A DNA stretch of 21,500 nt from Porogramme epimiltina (Eukaryota > Basidiomycota > Agaricomycetes > Polyporales > Polyporaceae), in assembly GCA_900155495.1 (NCBI GenBank), contig FTLJ01000760.1, forward strand, positions 1-21,500, written 5' to 3'. The notes below the pieces were generated by a model. It saw nothing but the letters and a program-made list of their open reading frames with translations. It was not told where the DNA came from and did not search any database. Numbering within the stretch: position 1 is the stretch's first letter; every line of letters begins with the position of its first letter. Positions 9,736 through 20,700 of this stretch are shown piece after piece. A program made the position numbers and the translations under genes.

Positions 9736-12700
9736 TCACGAGATTACGCAGTCTTCTTTGAAGGAAAGGTTGTACATTGTCTTGTCTACGGTCTTCTCGA
9801 TTTTCTTCCAGTCCGACCGTCGCTGGATGAACTCGTAGATGTCCTAGAGCTGCCTAAGCATTCCCGTCCGCACGTCTTTGAGGAAATGTTTACCTCGGGT
9901 CGGTACGCCCCACCGTACCGCGTGACATCCCTGACGATCTGTGCTAAATCCTTCGCGTCTTCGACGACGTAGACGTGTCCCAGCATCTTCAGATACGAGA
10001 AATCGGATATGATGCTAGCAACCCGGAGGGACGTGATAAACGTGTGGTAGGCGTTGAGGTCTGCAATGATCTGGAAGCCTCCATTCAGCGAGATGATCTG
10101 CCGCTTTATGTGCTTCTGCAGGATCCTACATGGCCGCCATGAATATCACGGCGCGAGGGGTGGGGTTGCAGACTCACGCGATCAATCGGATTCCCACCTC
10201 TTGGTAGAAAACCTCCAGTACTTCTTTGCTCGTACTACCCCTGAGCAGCTGACAATGCATCTGGAGACACTTGATCGCCTCACGGCAACCTTCGGTTGGC
10301 CCTAACTCGAGCGGACTGTCTTCGGGAGGGTAGTATTCTCTGGGTTTCGTGAGCTTCTGGATGATGTGCTCGACCTCACGTAGGGGACGTCAGTTAAGGG
10401 AGAGCCCATATCATTCTGAAGACTGACTTGATTCATAAGCGCGTCTGTAGCAGCGTTTAGCCCGGCAGCGACGCTGTCGTCGAGAATGTCCTCGAACCGC
10501 TTCTTCTCCCGAACGACAGGATTCAAGAAATCGGTGCGGTCAATGTGGGGAGCCTGACATATATCTACATAAGTCTGGATCTGCACGCGCAGCGACGGGA
10601 GCAACCTACCAGCTCCTTGTCGAAGTAGACTTGGATCATCGACTGCATGGTGTCACCGACGTGCACCAGCTCGAAGAACTGGAGGAGTGGCGCGACGCTC
10701 TTGGTCTCCTCATGTTCGTCGGGCTTGTACGATTTCATCTGCTCAATCGCCCTAGGACGGGTTCGTGGTTAGGTGTGGAGACCGGGGACATCGCACAGTT
10801 GCTATACGTACGTCTCAAAGCCGGGCTTGATATGGCGTTCTCCGAGGGCGAGCAGGAGGAGTACGAAAATTTCCTCGATGGTGTCGCGTACACGGTGGCC
10901 ATATGAACCGGGATAACTAGAGAAGGTTTCGGCGCGCTTGAGCGACTCGCGATCGGCGTGTATGAGCTCTAAAGCGATGTCCAGAGAAAGCAGGAGATCC
11001 AAGTTGTCTAGAGGTGGTGGCGCGGGATTTGGAGTCGATAGACGTGATGACTGGATGGATGTTGGCGCCGTGCTGACTGAGTCCTCGCTCGTGGACACTG
11101 TCAATGACGCTGAAATGCTTCGTCAGCGTGGCTCAATATTCGCGGGAAGGGGACATACAGCGTGCAGTCTTCTCACTCGGTGATTTCTCACTGGTAGCCA
11201 TCTCGTTCGGCCTCTCGGCTTCTTCATCGTCATCTCCACCGATATCGAAAAGCATGCCATTCCCGCCCTTTTCGAAGTCGCGAACGTAGCCGTCTTTTGT
11301 ACTTCCGCCACTCCAGGAAGACATACGAGAGAAAGGGAATGCACTTTGCCCGGTCGATCCCGGTCCACCCCAGCGCTGTGGGTTGAGCATTTGGATGCCT
11401 TGTACCGCAGCACTACTACCGGTCGTGATGGCGGCGCCAACGGCCTTCCCGACTGTTCGAGGAACGATAGTCACAGGCAGAAGCAACACGTCGGTGAAGG
11501 AAGCCAATACAGTTCGTTTGACTTGTGCAGGATTATGGGAGCCGAGGAAACGAGCATGCTCAGTGTTGGGAGAGCTGTCTGTAGTGACTCTGTGCTCTGA
11601 TAGCTGCGAATAATTAGGAGCTGCGAGCACATTAGGGTGAAGAGTCGCGTACTTGTTTCTCCCAGGAACGGGATGTCATCTCGAATGCCTGCTTGACGTA
11701 CTCGACCTCCTCGTCCAGATATTCATCCATGTTGGATTCGAACATGCGATAGCTATGAGTGCACGCATTAGGTCGCAAGCAGTAAAAGACAGCTGCAGAC
11801 GTACACTACGTCTTCTGCCTTGGTCTTTGGGAACGCAGGTGCAGATTCGCGCGATGCCACTTTAACGACGGCGTCGACCATTCTCCATGCCTCTTTGAAA
11901 CTTGCGGCCGTGGCTTGGAGAAATAGTGCATTGGAGATTTCGCGCGCGCGAGTCAGCAAGGAAGTGATATATTCCCCTACCTAGGCGATAGCGTATTAGT
12001 GACTACTCAGAGGACGAAAGACAGGGACGTCCGACGTACAACTTCGCTTGCAAGGCGGTCGGCGAAGGAGATCAGAACGTTGGCAGCAGCTGGGAAGACA
12101 CGAACTGCACGGGCTCCATGTTCTTCGAGAGCGGCAATGATTTCGGTCATGAATTCGTCCATAGAGTCGAAATCGAGCTCGGAATCTTTCCTGCGGCGAC
12201 ATTAACCGGCTCCGTGGGAGATGGATAAGTAGTGAGAACATACGTAAAGTTATCAAGAGGCTTCCACTTGCTTTGCTCATAGAAAATCTCGCGTTTCTCA
12301 GCCCAAACTCTGCCCAACTCCCATTCGCCGCTGGTGCTGTCCCAAACCTCCCAGCTTGCCTCCGCAGCCTCGCGCATGCCTGCTTCGTCGCTCTTGCCAT
12401 CCGCAACGTCGAACGCGGTGAGAAGACCATCTTCAAATCGATCTATTGCGGCGCGGAGGGCGGCGGAAAGCGTCTCCCAATTGCGAAGAGGCTTGACGGT
12501 GTGGGATAGGAAGAGGGAGAGCAGGCGGAGGATGTGTGCCTGGTCTCGAAGAGGAGGAGCAGGGGTGGGAAACAGGCTGGAGAGAACGGCATGGGGAGGG
12601 GAAGAAAGCGCGGGGATGAGGGGAGCGAGGATGGTGTGTGCTCGGATGTAGAGGGAGCGGCTCGTCTTGGCGGCGGGCCCAAGCTGTCCGAAGGCAGGAG

Positions 12701-13229
12701 TACGGGGGGTGGGCATGCTGAACGCACCAACGAAGTCCGCCATCTCGCCAGGGTGAGCGTTGATGGACGCAAAGTCTCCGAAGTCGTCATCGATGGCTTC
12801 GGCGGCAAGAGTAGGGGGAACATCCTGCTTGGAGAGACCATTCTGCGCCTTGAGGTTGTCATCGAGGGTGTCGAGGATGCCGGCGAGTTTGTAGGTGTCA
12901 ACACCGAAGGCCTTCCAGCGGGCCTCCCAGACACGTTCGTCCTTGGCTAGGTTGGCGAGTGCACGAGAGGCACGAGCGTAGGAAGGGATGTCCGGGACGG
13001 CGAGGTATGTGAGGATGTGGATATGGAGGTCAACGGGGAGACGGCCGACGAGTTGAAAGGGGGCATAGCTCTTGGACCTCGAGTGGGAGGAAGGTGCGTT
13101 GGCCGGCGCGGCCTTTGTGTAGAACGAAAACCGATTCGAGGGAGAGCGGACGGAGGGGACGGGAGACGCAGCGGAGTCGGGGCCTGAGCCGTAGAGCCGC
13201 ACGGGTTCGAGAGTCGCGAACCTGTCCAT
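9736..13229 (-). CDS. RCY1: Recyclin-1: F-box plus Sec10-like membrane-recycling protein
   Basis: The predicted 982 aa protein matches fungal Rcy1 (Pof6 in fission yeast), an F-box factor that binds Skp1 and works with SNAREs and exocyst-type machinery in endosome-to-Golgi/plasma-membrane recycling. Eleven exons in coding order are 13229-12244, 12190-12040, 11980-11805, 11752-11653, 11603-11159, 11097-10812, 10751-10610, 10553-10428, 10374-10178, 10125-9894 and 9843-9736. All ten introns (49-61 nt) are GT...AG and phases agree. Residues ~62-106 are the F-box (LVGRLPVDLHIHILTYLAV, then DERVWEARWKAF). The rest is the helical Sec10-like region, with a Gly/Ala-rich block VPRTVGKAVGAAITTG and PQRWGG in the middle. 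A Ser/Thr-rich low-complexity insert follows near 11000-11100. The protein ends EDCVIS, a CaaX box predicted to be farnesylated, as known for yeast Rcy1. The start was taken at the M before DRFATLEPV; the frame stays open upstream to 13397. Confidence 0.88.
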
Positions 13230-14209
13230 CAGCAGTGAGGGCAACAAGCGAGTACCCGTTCTGGCGGGCAATTGGAGAACGAGGGGTCGTGTCAGAGGTG
13301 GAAGGCGGCGAGGGAAAAGGTGGCGAGGGAGAGGTGGTGATGTCGAAGCTTGGACTCTGGAGGACTCGGCACACAGCGCGCAGCCCGCTCGGTGCACGGC
13401 TCCGAGCGCGCGACCCCGAGACGCTCTTCCCAGCTCTGTGTCGGGACTCGGCTAGCCAGATGGATGCTGTTGCCGACAGTGGGCAACAGCTTTGAGCTGC
13501 AGACGGCAACGATAGCGAAATAGATGGATAGGCGGCGCAATTCGCGAGACGGGTCTATGGATACATGACGAGCAGGCGGGCCCGGGCTACATATAGTACA
13601 ACTATCGTCCGGACAAGAACTTGAAGGGGCTCCACGGGGTAAGCAGCCGTTCGGGAGCATTCCGAGGGCCGGCCCACGAACGTTTGTCTCCGGACGGGAA
13701 GAAGGGAGGTAAGTCAGCAGCAACAGGGGATGGGGATGATGTAGCAGATGCTTCCGTCCTGGGCAGCAGCAGGGCATGGTCCGTGAGCTGAGCGAACAGG
13801 TTGGGACAAGTAACATACCGGGCAGGGGATGCACCCTCCTCTCAGCCGTTCTGCACGACCCGACGACGGCGGCCGGCCGTGGACGGACATATCATCTACT
13901 GGGCGGGGTTGCTCGTCGCACGCCTGCTCCGAGTCGCCTCGGCCCGATTGTTTTCGCCCGCCGTCTCCGCGTGCTCTTGGTACGAGGAGGGCCGGGGCAG
14001 GGGATGCGGTGGGATTAGTGGCAAGCTTAGAAACGGGCATGGTGGAGAAAGTCGCTGTCGACGCGGTGTGTGCGTGTGGAGAGGAGAAACGGACAGCGCG
14101 CGCACTTCCTCCTCCTCTTATCCCTCTTGCACCAAGACGATGACGTAGGGGGTTGCACAGGGGTGGCCTTCAAAACTGTGATAGCCACTCACGTATAGGC
14201 CTACCCAAC
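13230..14209. other. Upstream region of recyclin-1, GC-rich, no supported gene
   Basis: About 980 bp separate recyclin-1 from the tRNA. Several overlapping ORFs exist in most frames (for example 13292-13834 minus and 13714-14040 minus). None shows a domain, a clean intron structure or a preferred frame. A purine-rich stretch near 13285-13340 lies just upstream of the ATG and may be leader sequence. The last 70 bp mark the change to less GC-rich DNA. Confidence 0.55.
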
Positions 14210-14297
14210 GGCCCAATGGTCTAGAGGTAAGATACTTGCTTTGGGCGCTGGAGCTCCTGATTGCAAGGGATCCCGGGTTCGAATCCCGGTTGGGCCC
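14210..14297 (+). tRNA. tRNA-Pro (anticodon TGG), with intron
   Basis: A full cloverleaf can be drawn. The acceptor stem pairs GGCCCAA (14210-14216) with TTGGGCC (14290-14296), followed by discriminator C at 14297. The anticodon stem pairs CTTGC (14235-14239) with GCAAG (14263-14267). The anticodon TGG is at 14242-14244 in the loop TTTGGG, as in eukaryotic tRNA-Pro. A 16 nt intron (about 14246-14261) sits one base after the anticodon, the standard nuclear position. The B box GGTTCGAATCC is at 14276-14286, and the T-stem CCGGG/CCCGG is perfect. Mature length is 72 nt without CCA, which is added later. A TTTTT Pol III terminator follows. Confidence 0.95.
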
Positions 14298-14302
14298 TTT
14301 TT
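14298..14302 (+). terminator. Pol III terminator of tRNA-Pro
   Basis: Five T residues directly follow the discriminator base of the tRNA, the usual RNA polymerase III stop signal in fungi. Confidence 0.8.
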
Positions 14303-16540
14303 GGTTTATACAGACTTCCATGATGTTAGCTCTAAGGTTGTGGACGTTTGTAGTGCACCACTTCTAGGTGACCTACCTGACAGCATTACATGTTTATAGT
14401 TTTCAACTTCTGTCTTGTGATTTAGGCATTGTATCTAAAATCTGTTCCATGAATTCATCTGAGTGAGCTAGTTGGAGTTATTAGACCTTATATACAACAG
14501 CTGCCAGGACATGCTAGCTCCCCCTGCTACCCCTTTGCAGGATCTGTGATAAACTTGAACATTTCCACCAAAGTTCACCAGAACACCAAGGACCATCTGA
14601 TCTGTCTGGTACTTCCCACTGAGTGCTTGAAACCCCCATAAAAACTCGGGTGCCACCCCGTAAAAAACACATTACATGGGTGGACCTGAGTTTTTTGAAT
14701 GACCCGTGAATTTCCATGGTTGGGGAGACAAGGCCCACCCCTGTAATTTACACGGTGTCCAGAAGACCAGTGGGGAGGGCAATCTGACCATGGAATTTCC
14801 ACGCTGGGGTGGAATTCCACAGTCTGGTACCATTATTAAGCACCTGTAAGATGCAAAAGCCCAAGTCTTGCACGACCTGCCCTGAACCAGCCACCAAATC
14901 AAGTCGCCTCACCATGTCACCCTTTGTACTTGTCTTCTCAAGTTCCCCATTCCTCTTATAATGATTGCCTTGCACTCTTCTGTGGTCCGGTTTTCTCCTA
15001 ACTGGTATCTTGGGTGGGGCACAACCAGGTCACATGGACGCCGCAGAGGTTGGGCTTGGCAACGGTCACACTGGTGAGCAACTCATTGACTCATTTTTAT
15101 CTTGCTCTGATACCTCTCTCCTTGTTCTACTTATATACATATGCAGCACAGTCCTTGTCTGACCCCACTCATCACCTACTCCAACTGGAAACACAGACAA
15201 GGTCCTGCTTAATGCCTACAAGAACCTCACCATGTGTGTCGCACTCCACGTCCTCTGCTGTCACAACATCCCCCACTTCTCGCACAACCTGACCCTCCAC
15301 TGCACAAATGAGATCCCCTTTAGGCACAGCTGTTGTTGCTGGCATCCTCTTTGGCGATGCACTTGGCAGCCTTGCACTCCCCACCCCACGCATGCTTGAC
15401 TTCTGCCTCATGGTCGAGTGTCACCCGGATAATATCACTGCCACCCTCGTCAGCGGCTTTGTTGGCTCCTACCTCCACAAGCTCAACCCCACCACAACTG
15501 AGGCTGTGACTGTGCCGCTCTCTAAGGTCCTCCCCGAGCCCCTGCCCGACACTAGTAAGGGCTAGGGCATGGACCCCCTGCAGCCCCTCAGGGCATTGGC
15601 CACTACATCCACTTTGGCTGGTTGCCCAGCATCAGGGCTCTCACAATCATCCCCCACTTCAAACTCAGCACTGCAAAGACCCCCTTCCTCCCCTGTTCTT
15701 CTCACCTCTGGCAATTCACTCTGATGGTATCTGCCTGTACACGGGGGAGACTGCCCTTGGTCCAAGGATGTTGCGCAGGGATTTGTAGCAGTAGCAGTAT
15801 TATGATTAGTAGTAGTGTAAACACCCAATATATCTTTCACCTTGTACACCAACTGTTCCACTCTGTCTACGCATAGGAAGCCTGACAGCTGAGGTATAGG
15901 TGGGTTTCCATCAGCACTTCACCGTGGAAACTCTTTATGGGGCATGACCTTGTTTTTTGGTGGGTCTGTTGCTGCTGGAGCATGACAGTGGAAATATGTC
16001 ATTTAGAGTGCTAATTTCTATGTCCAAATTTGCATGGGCGACCATGTTTTTTACATGTGGGAATGCCCAATTTCTCAGGTCTAACACACAATTTTATGTG
16101 GTGCAGCGCATGACATTTTCCACTGTCATCTAACACTTAGTGTCCCATTTGAAACTTTATAGGTGGCAAGCTACTGTATGTCTTGCTGAGCCAGGTCTAG
16201 TTCTTCCTTTATGTTCAAGGGACATAGTTGTTTTCCCTTCATAGAACATCTCTCACTTTAATCTAACTTATCAGGGAGCCAGAGCATCATTAGTTTGTCA
16301 CACTGATAGAGAATAGATTCAAGTGGAAGGGCCATGACTTCTTTGACAACGAGGAGCATCAGCATTCTATTTGGTCTCTTTATTTGTATAGCCTAGTTAA
16401 CATCGGCAAATTGTTCACTACATTTCAGAATTTGATTTGGTGGACACATCTACTTACCCTTACCTTCCTGCCTTATTGTGTCCTCTTGGGTCATATACTC
16501 ATTGTCATTCTTTGTCTTAGCACTCCTTTAGGTCTCCACA
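14303..16540. other. Gene-poor, repeat-like degenerate region
   Basis: This 2.2 kb is less GC-rich than the left side and has no gene I can support. Near 14700-14820 a motif around AATTTCCA...TGGGG recurs in direct and inverted copies (ATTTCCATGGTTGGGGA at about 14708 and ATTTCCACGCTGGGGTG at about 14788). Between about 15170 and 15565 codon-like GC bias appears in two overlapping frames, including an 85-codon ORF at 15308-15565 with a hydrophobic start. It looks like a decayed or frameshifted gene fragment that I do not recognise. The whole segment fits old transposon remains. Confidence 0.5.
15982..16129. repeat. Short inverted repeat, MITE-like
   Basis: ATGACAGTGGAAATATGTCAT at 15982-16002 is almost the reverse complement of 16110-16129 (20 versus 21 nt, a one-base indel). 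The arms enclose 107 bp of noncoding DNA. This is the layout of a very small nonautonomous inverted-repeat element, but no flanking target duplication is obvious. A chance or secondary hairpin is possible. Confidence 0.5.
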
Positions 16541-16904
16541 ATGTCTTCTCATCCTACCAGTAGATCTGCATCTTCTAACACATCCTCACAAATGTGCACT
16601 ACATGTAGTAGGACTTCTGGCAATAAGTTGAATACAAAGAAGTCTGAAAAGAACAACCCTGCCAAGGCCCCTACCTCTTCTCAACAGACCAAGAAGCATA
16701 AGAGCCTTGCCCAACAAGGTGACTAACCTAACTCCATATCACCAACAGATTCTCCTCCTAGATGTGGCAGAAAATCTAAGAACACTGATGCACTAGTAGC
16801 TCCATAGGCCTCTCCAGTCTTTTTCGCTGAGGATATAACTCCTCTAGAGCAGATCAAAGCTGGTGCCATAAAGCTCCCTGCAACTCAGGCCACAGCTAAG
16901 GATG
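16541..16904 (+). pseudogene. Truncated mobile-element-like coding fragment
   Basis: An ATG ORF of 61 codons starts MSSHPTSRSASSNTSSQ and is rich in Ser, Thr, Lys and Gln, like the disordered N-termini of fungal element proteins. At 16719 a donor-like GTGACT and at 16748 an acceptor-like CAACAG would remove only 30 nt. After that the frame continues through PPRCGRKSKNTDALVAP, an in-frame TAG (16805-16807), then ASPVFFAEDITPLEQIKAG. The fragment is cut off where the tandem array begins. I do not recognise the family; calling it element-derived rests on composition, decay and neighbourhood. Confidence 0.45.
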
Positions 16905-17440
16905 TACAATGATATTACTAGACACACTAATGAGTCCTTATAAGTGCTTCTAACGCGTCTATTGTAACACGATGTAGTAGTACTTTGTTGAGAGTGTACA
17001 ACGGTATTACTAGACATACTAACAAGTGCTTATAAGCCCTTCTAATGGGTCTGTTGTAATGCGATGTAGTAGTGCTTTGTTGATTGCCTACAACGATATT
17101 GTTAGACGCACTACTAATGAGTGCTTATAAGCACTTCTAACACGTCTATTGTAACTGATGTAGTAGTGCTTTGTTGAGTGTGTACAACGGTATTACTAGA
17201 CGTACTAACAAGTGATTATAAGCACTTATAATGCATCTATTATAACGCGATGTAGTAGTGCTTGGTTAAGTGTGTACAATCATTTTGCTAGACGCACTAA
17301 TGAGTACCTCTAATGCTTCTATTATGACACCATTCAGTAGTGCTTTGTTGAGTGCATACAACGGTATTACTGGACGCACTAACCAGTGCTTACTAGAAGC
17401 ACTTCTAATGTGTCTATTATAATGCCATGTAGTGGTGCTT
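16905..17440. repeat. Tandem array of six ~92 bp units with a 16 bp palindrome
   Basis: Unit starts, marked by TACAA followed by a G/C-T-A-T-T-like block, fall at 16905, 16997, 17089, 17183, 17275 and 17357, giving steps of 92, 92, 94, 92 and 82. Each unit carries a variant of TTATTAGAC-like sequence, then AGTGCTTATAAGCACT, CTAATGCGTCTATT and GATGTAGTAGTGCTTTG. In unit 3 the AGTGCTTATAAGCACT copy (17120-17135) is a perfect 16 bp palindrome. Other units differ by one or a few bases, and the fifth has lost about ten bases there. Units are diverged, so the array is not recent. It lies 357 bp upstream of the transposase-like gene and could be a subterminal repeat of that element or an independent minisatellite. 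Confidence 0.85.
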
Positions 17441-17796
17441 GCCTCCCCCTGTTTATTTCTCACATGTCTAGTTGAAATGAAGTACATATCTATGCATCCT
17501 TCATTCTTCCTGATCAAATTAGAGAAGCTATACAACATTCTGCTTAATATCTATCAATATTCTTATGGTGGTCAAGCTCCTCCATCTCAGAAGTGCTCAT
17601 GCTCCTCCACTACATAAGTGCTCAAGAGAACGCAGTGTACAATGTTCTATTGCTCTCTAAATTTGGCAGGAAGTGGGCTCTATGACATTTGAGAACACAA
17701 GTGTTCGTATTATACCACTCCACCATAAACCACAACCACATCCCCTTACACTTACCACTTCAATCTTGCTACCCACATTACACACTCTGTACTCCA
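17441..17796. other. Leader region of the transposase-like gene
   Basis: The 356 bp between the tandem array and the first ATG hold no ORF of note. The end is C/A-rich (ACCACTCCACC...CACAACCAC) as in fungal leaders. It may include the element's promoter and, if the array is subterminal, its inner end. Confidence 0.4.
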
Positions 17797-20700
17797 ATGG
17801 CGGAGAACTTCAACATGGACCAATTCATCGATGAGGAGGAGGCCTTACTAGAGGACCTTCTACAGTCAATTAGCAATGAGGATCTTCTGCGGTATAGGGA
17901 TGAGGTATGTTTTTAAATTCTGGACATCCTAGTACTCTGTCTGAGGGTACTACAGACACTCCAATATAATCCAGTTCTGTTAAACTATGCGACCCTTGAA
18001 AATCCTAGAACATGGGTCAAGGCAGATAGCTTATTACAGTGGATGTTTCATCGCTCGCAGTCTAATCCCCCAACCACCCCACGGCACCGAAAGAATTCAA
18101 GTCAACCTGCAACACCTAGACATGTATTTGTGTCTCCACAGAAAACTCCAACCACTCTGCGACGGACTGTAACTGTATCATCTCCTCTTACCCCGCGTAC
18201 CCCTTCTGCTTCTACCTTTGGAGGGAGAGATATGCCCTACTCTCCCTTAAGCAGCCGCGCTTCTGGCTCTGGTAACTTTGGATCTCTTGACAAATCTTTT
18301 ACATTACTTATAATCTACAGGTCGCCTCTCTCTGTTTCCAATGATTGCCACAAATGCATCACCTCAGATATCCCCTCCAACCACCCCTTCTGCCTGTCGT
18401 CGACCTGTTTCTCCTGAAATAATCGAAATATCCTCGGACAGCGATGACGATGATGGAAGGGGCTCACCTATTAAGGTGGTCAACAAGCAGGGTGGTCAGA
18501 GAGGGAAGGGAAAGGAAAGGGATCGAGCTGAAGCAGAGCAACTAGTTAGAAAGCACAAACGAACAGGTGTGTGTTTTATTATGTCTGCAATTTATTACTT
18601 GCTCACAGCGAAATATATTAGACTCTCTGCTGGTTGTACCCAACACTCCCCAGCGACCTCATAAGCAAATCAAGAACGAGGTCGAGGAGGGTAATACACT
18701 CCCACCGAGCTCTAGCCAACCTGTTAGGATTACAAAGATGCAATCTGTCGACAGGCTTATTACACTTCAAAGTGCACTGAGATGCTGGACAGTACCACAA
18801 GGATCTGAGAGAGTCGCATATCTTTTGGACTTGTCAGGCAGCACTGTCCAATGGCACAAAGGAGATGGAGCACAAATGAGCATGGCAGCTATAATCAAGG
18901 CTGAGGTGCGTGTATAACATTTATAGACTGTGTTTTTAACTCAATAGACGAGCTATACACAGGACCAGGACTCTTGGGGGAGTGGTACTGGTGGCTCCAA
19001 GCAGCGAGAGACAAAGGTTTACGCACTTGGGACACTCCAAGACCCAGTTCCCTGTCGCTATGAGCAACACACCTGCCAGGGAATCTACCATTGCGAACAT
19101 CTAAACCCAGAGATTCTTGAAGATTGTGCACGCTATGCTCCATCTGAGGAGGACCAGCAAGAGCTTGCTGTGAAGGAGCACGAGATTAATCAAGCGTAGA
19201 CTAATACCCCTGAAGGAAGGGTATCCATGTGAGTTATATTGATTCTAATGCCTAATTGCAACACTAAAGTTCCCTTAAAGGTTTTATAACATGGTGCAAA
19301 CACGCAAGCCTTGTCGTTACATCCATGAGGATGGCATCCCCTGTGATGGGGTTCCTATATACAGAGAATATCGAACAGTATGTTCCAGTTATACACAGGT
19401 ACTATCTTCCACTAATTATTAATCTATTAAACACCTCAGGGGGTTAACAACGATGGGAAGCGAGGGTTCATTGAATGCTCTGGGTGGTCATCTGATCAAG
19501 AAAATCAGCGTAACCACTGATTTGTCCCCATCCCCCTAGACATTCCTGAGGACATTGTGAAGAATCTACTTCATAACAATGGTCAGCTACGATGCGCAAC
19601 ACAGGACACTTGTATTATAGGCGGACAATGTGCCTATATTGTTTCCCCTCGGAGTGGTGGAAAGGGCTTCAAGGAATGCCGTGTGTATATGTTTGCTATT
19701 ACTCTGAAATCACCTACTAAATGGGTTAATATTACAGCGTACTCTCACATTGTCAATGGAGCTGCTACTGCCAAAAGCCGTCTCATCAAGCATCCTTGTA
19801 CAACCAGGATGGGGATTTATTATCCTGTAGATGAGTCTGACCGACGCGCTATTGTGATTCTAAGCCAAGGCCCCCATAACCACCCCACCCCAAAGTATAC
19901 CAAAGTCAGCAGAGAGGGAGCTGAGCGGTATAAGAGATCAGTTATCAAGCACGGGGTTATAGGAGCTACAGTAACAGGCGTGGACCACGGTACGATATAA
20001 TGTATACAATGTGTATAAATATATATATATATGAACACCTTTCACTTTCATAGCATCGACTACTGCAGAGCAATTTGGTGATCAGACCCCGGCACAATTT
20101 GACCCAGCATTAGGCTCTCAGCGTGCAAAGCAAGAGATAATTCTCAAGATGAAGGCTAAGGCTATGCCTGCTGGTACAGACTTTAGTGGTACGTTCTAGC
20201 TGAGCCAAATTGTTTTATCAAATCCTGATATATTATACTGCAGGTGTGCAACATCAGCAGGAGCTAGATGCTCAGTCTCTCCCTGAATCTGAGTGATATA
20301 TTCATGTTGTCTCACGATTTGGAGAATCCATTGGCCGCATAATTGTTATCTTCAACCCATTCCTTGCCTCCCTTGTTCACACTGCTTATGCAACGACTCA
20401 TGATAACACATACAAGCGTGTCGAAGGGTCTTGGAAGGAGTGGGAAGTTGTTCAATGGGTTTCGCATTTGAATATGCGTGAGTAATTTCGCTGAATGTTG
20501 AGCCCTCAAGATACTAATGAGCACTTATCAGGGGTGACTGTTGGTCGTGTCTATTGCGAACGGGAAACTCGAGATGCATATGAACAAATGTGGACATTAT
20601 TCTGGGAGACAGTTGGACGAGTAACAGGGAAGCCAGTGAAGTTCCGAGTATTCTCTGGTGATGGTGAAGGGATCAGAGCCATTCTAGTTGGCGGAAATAA

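Noticed and set aside
13292..13834. Minus-strand 180-codon ORF with Cys pairs
   Set aside because: It overlaps the likely leader of recyclin-1 and competes with several equally long ORFs in other frames. No family is recognised.
13714..14040. Minus-strand ORF with a Cys-rich end (GGCIPCPVCYL), considered as a small membrane or metal-binding protein
   Set aside because: The Cys-rich tail comes from simple sequence. A 31 nt intron would be needed for an alternative ending, and no known family fits.
16905..17440. CRISPR array
   Set aside because: The 92 bp units are directly adjacent, diverged repeats without unique spacers, in a eukaryotic genome.
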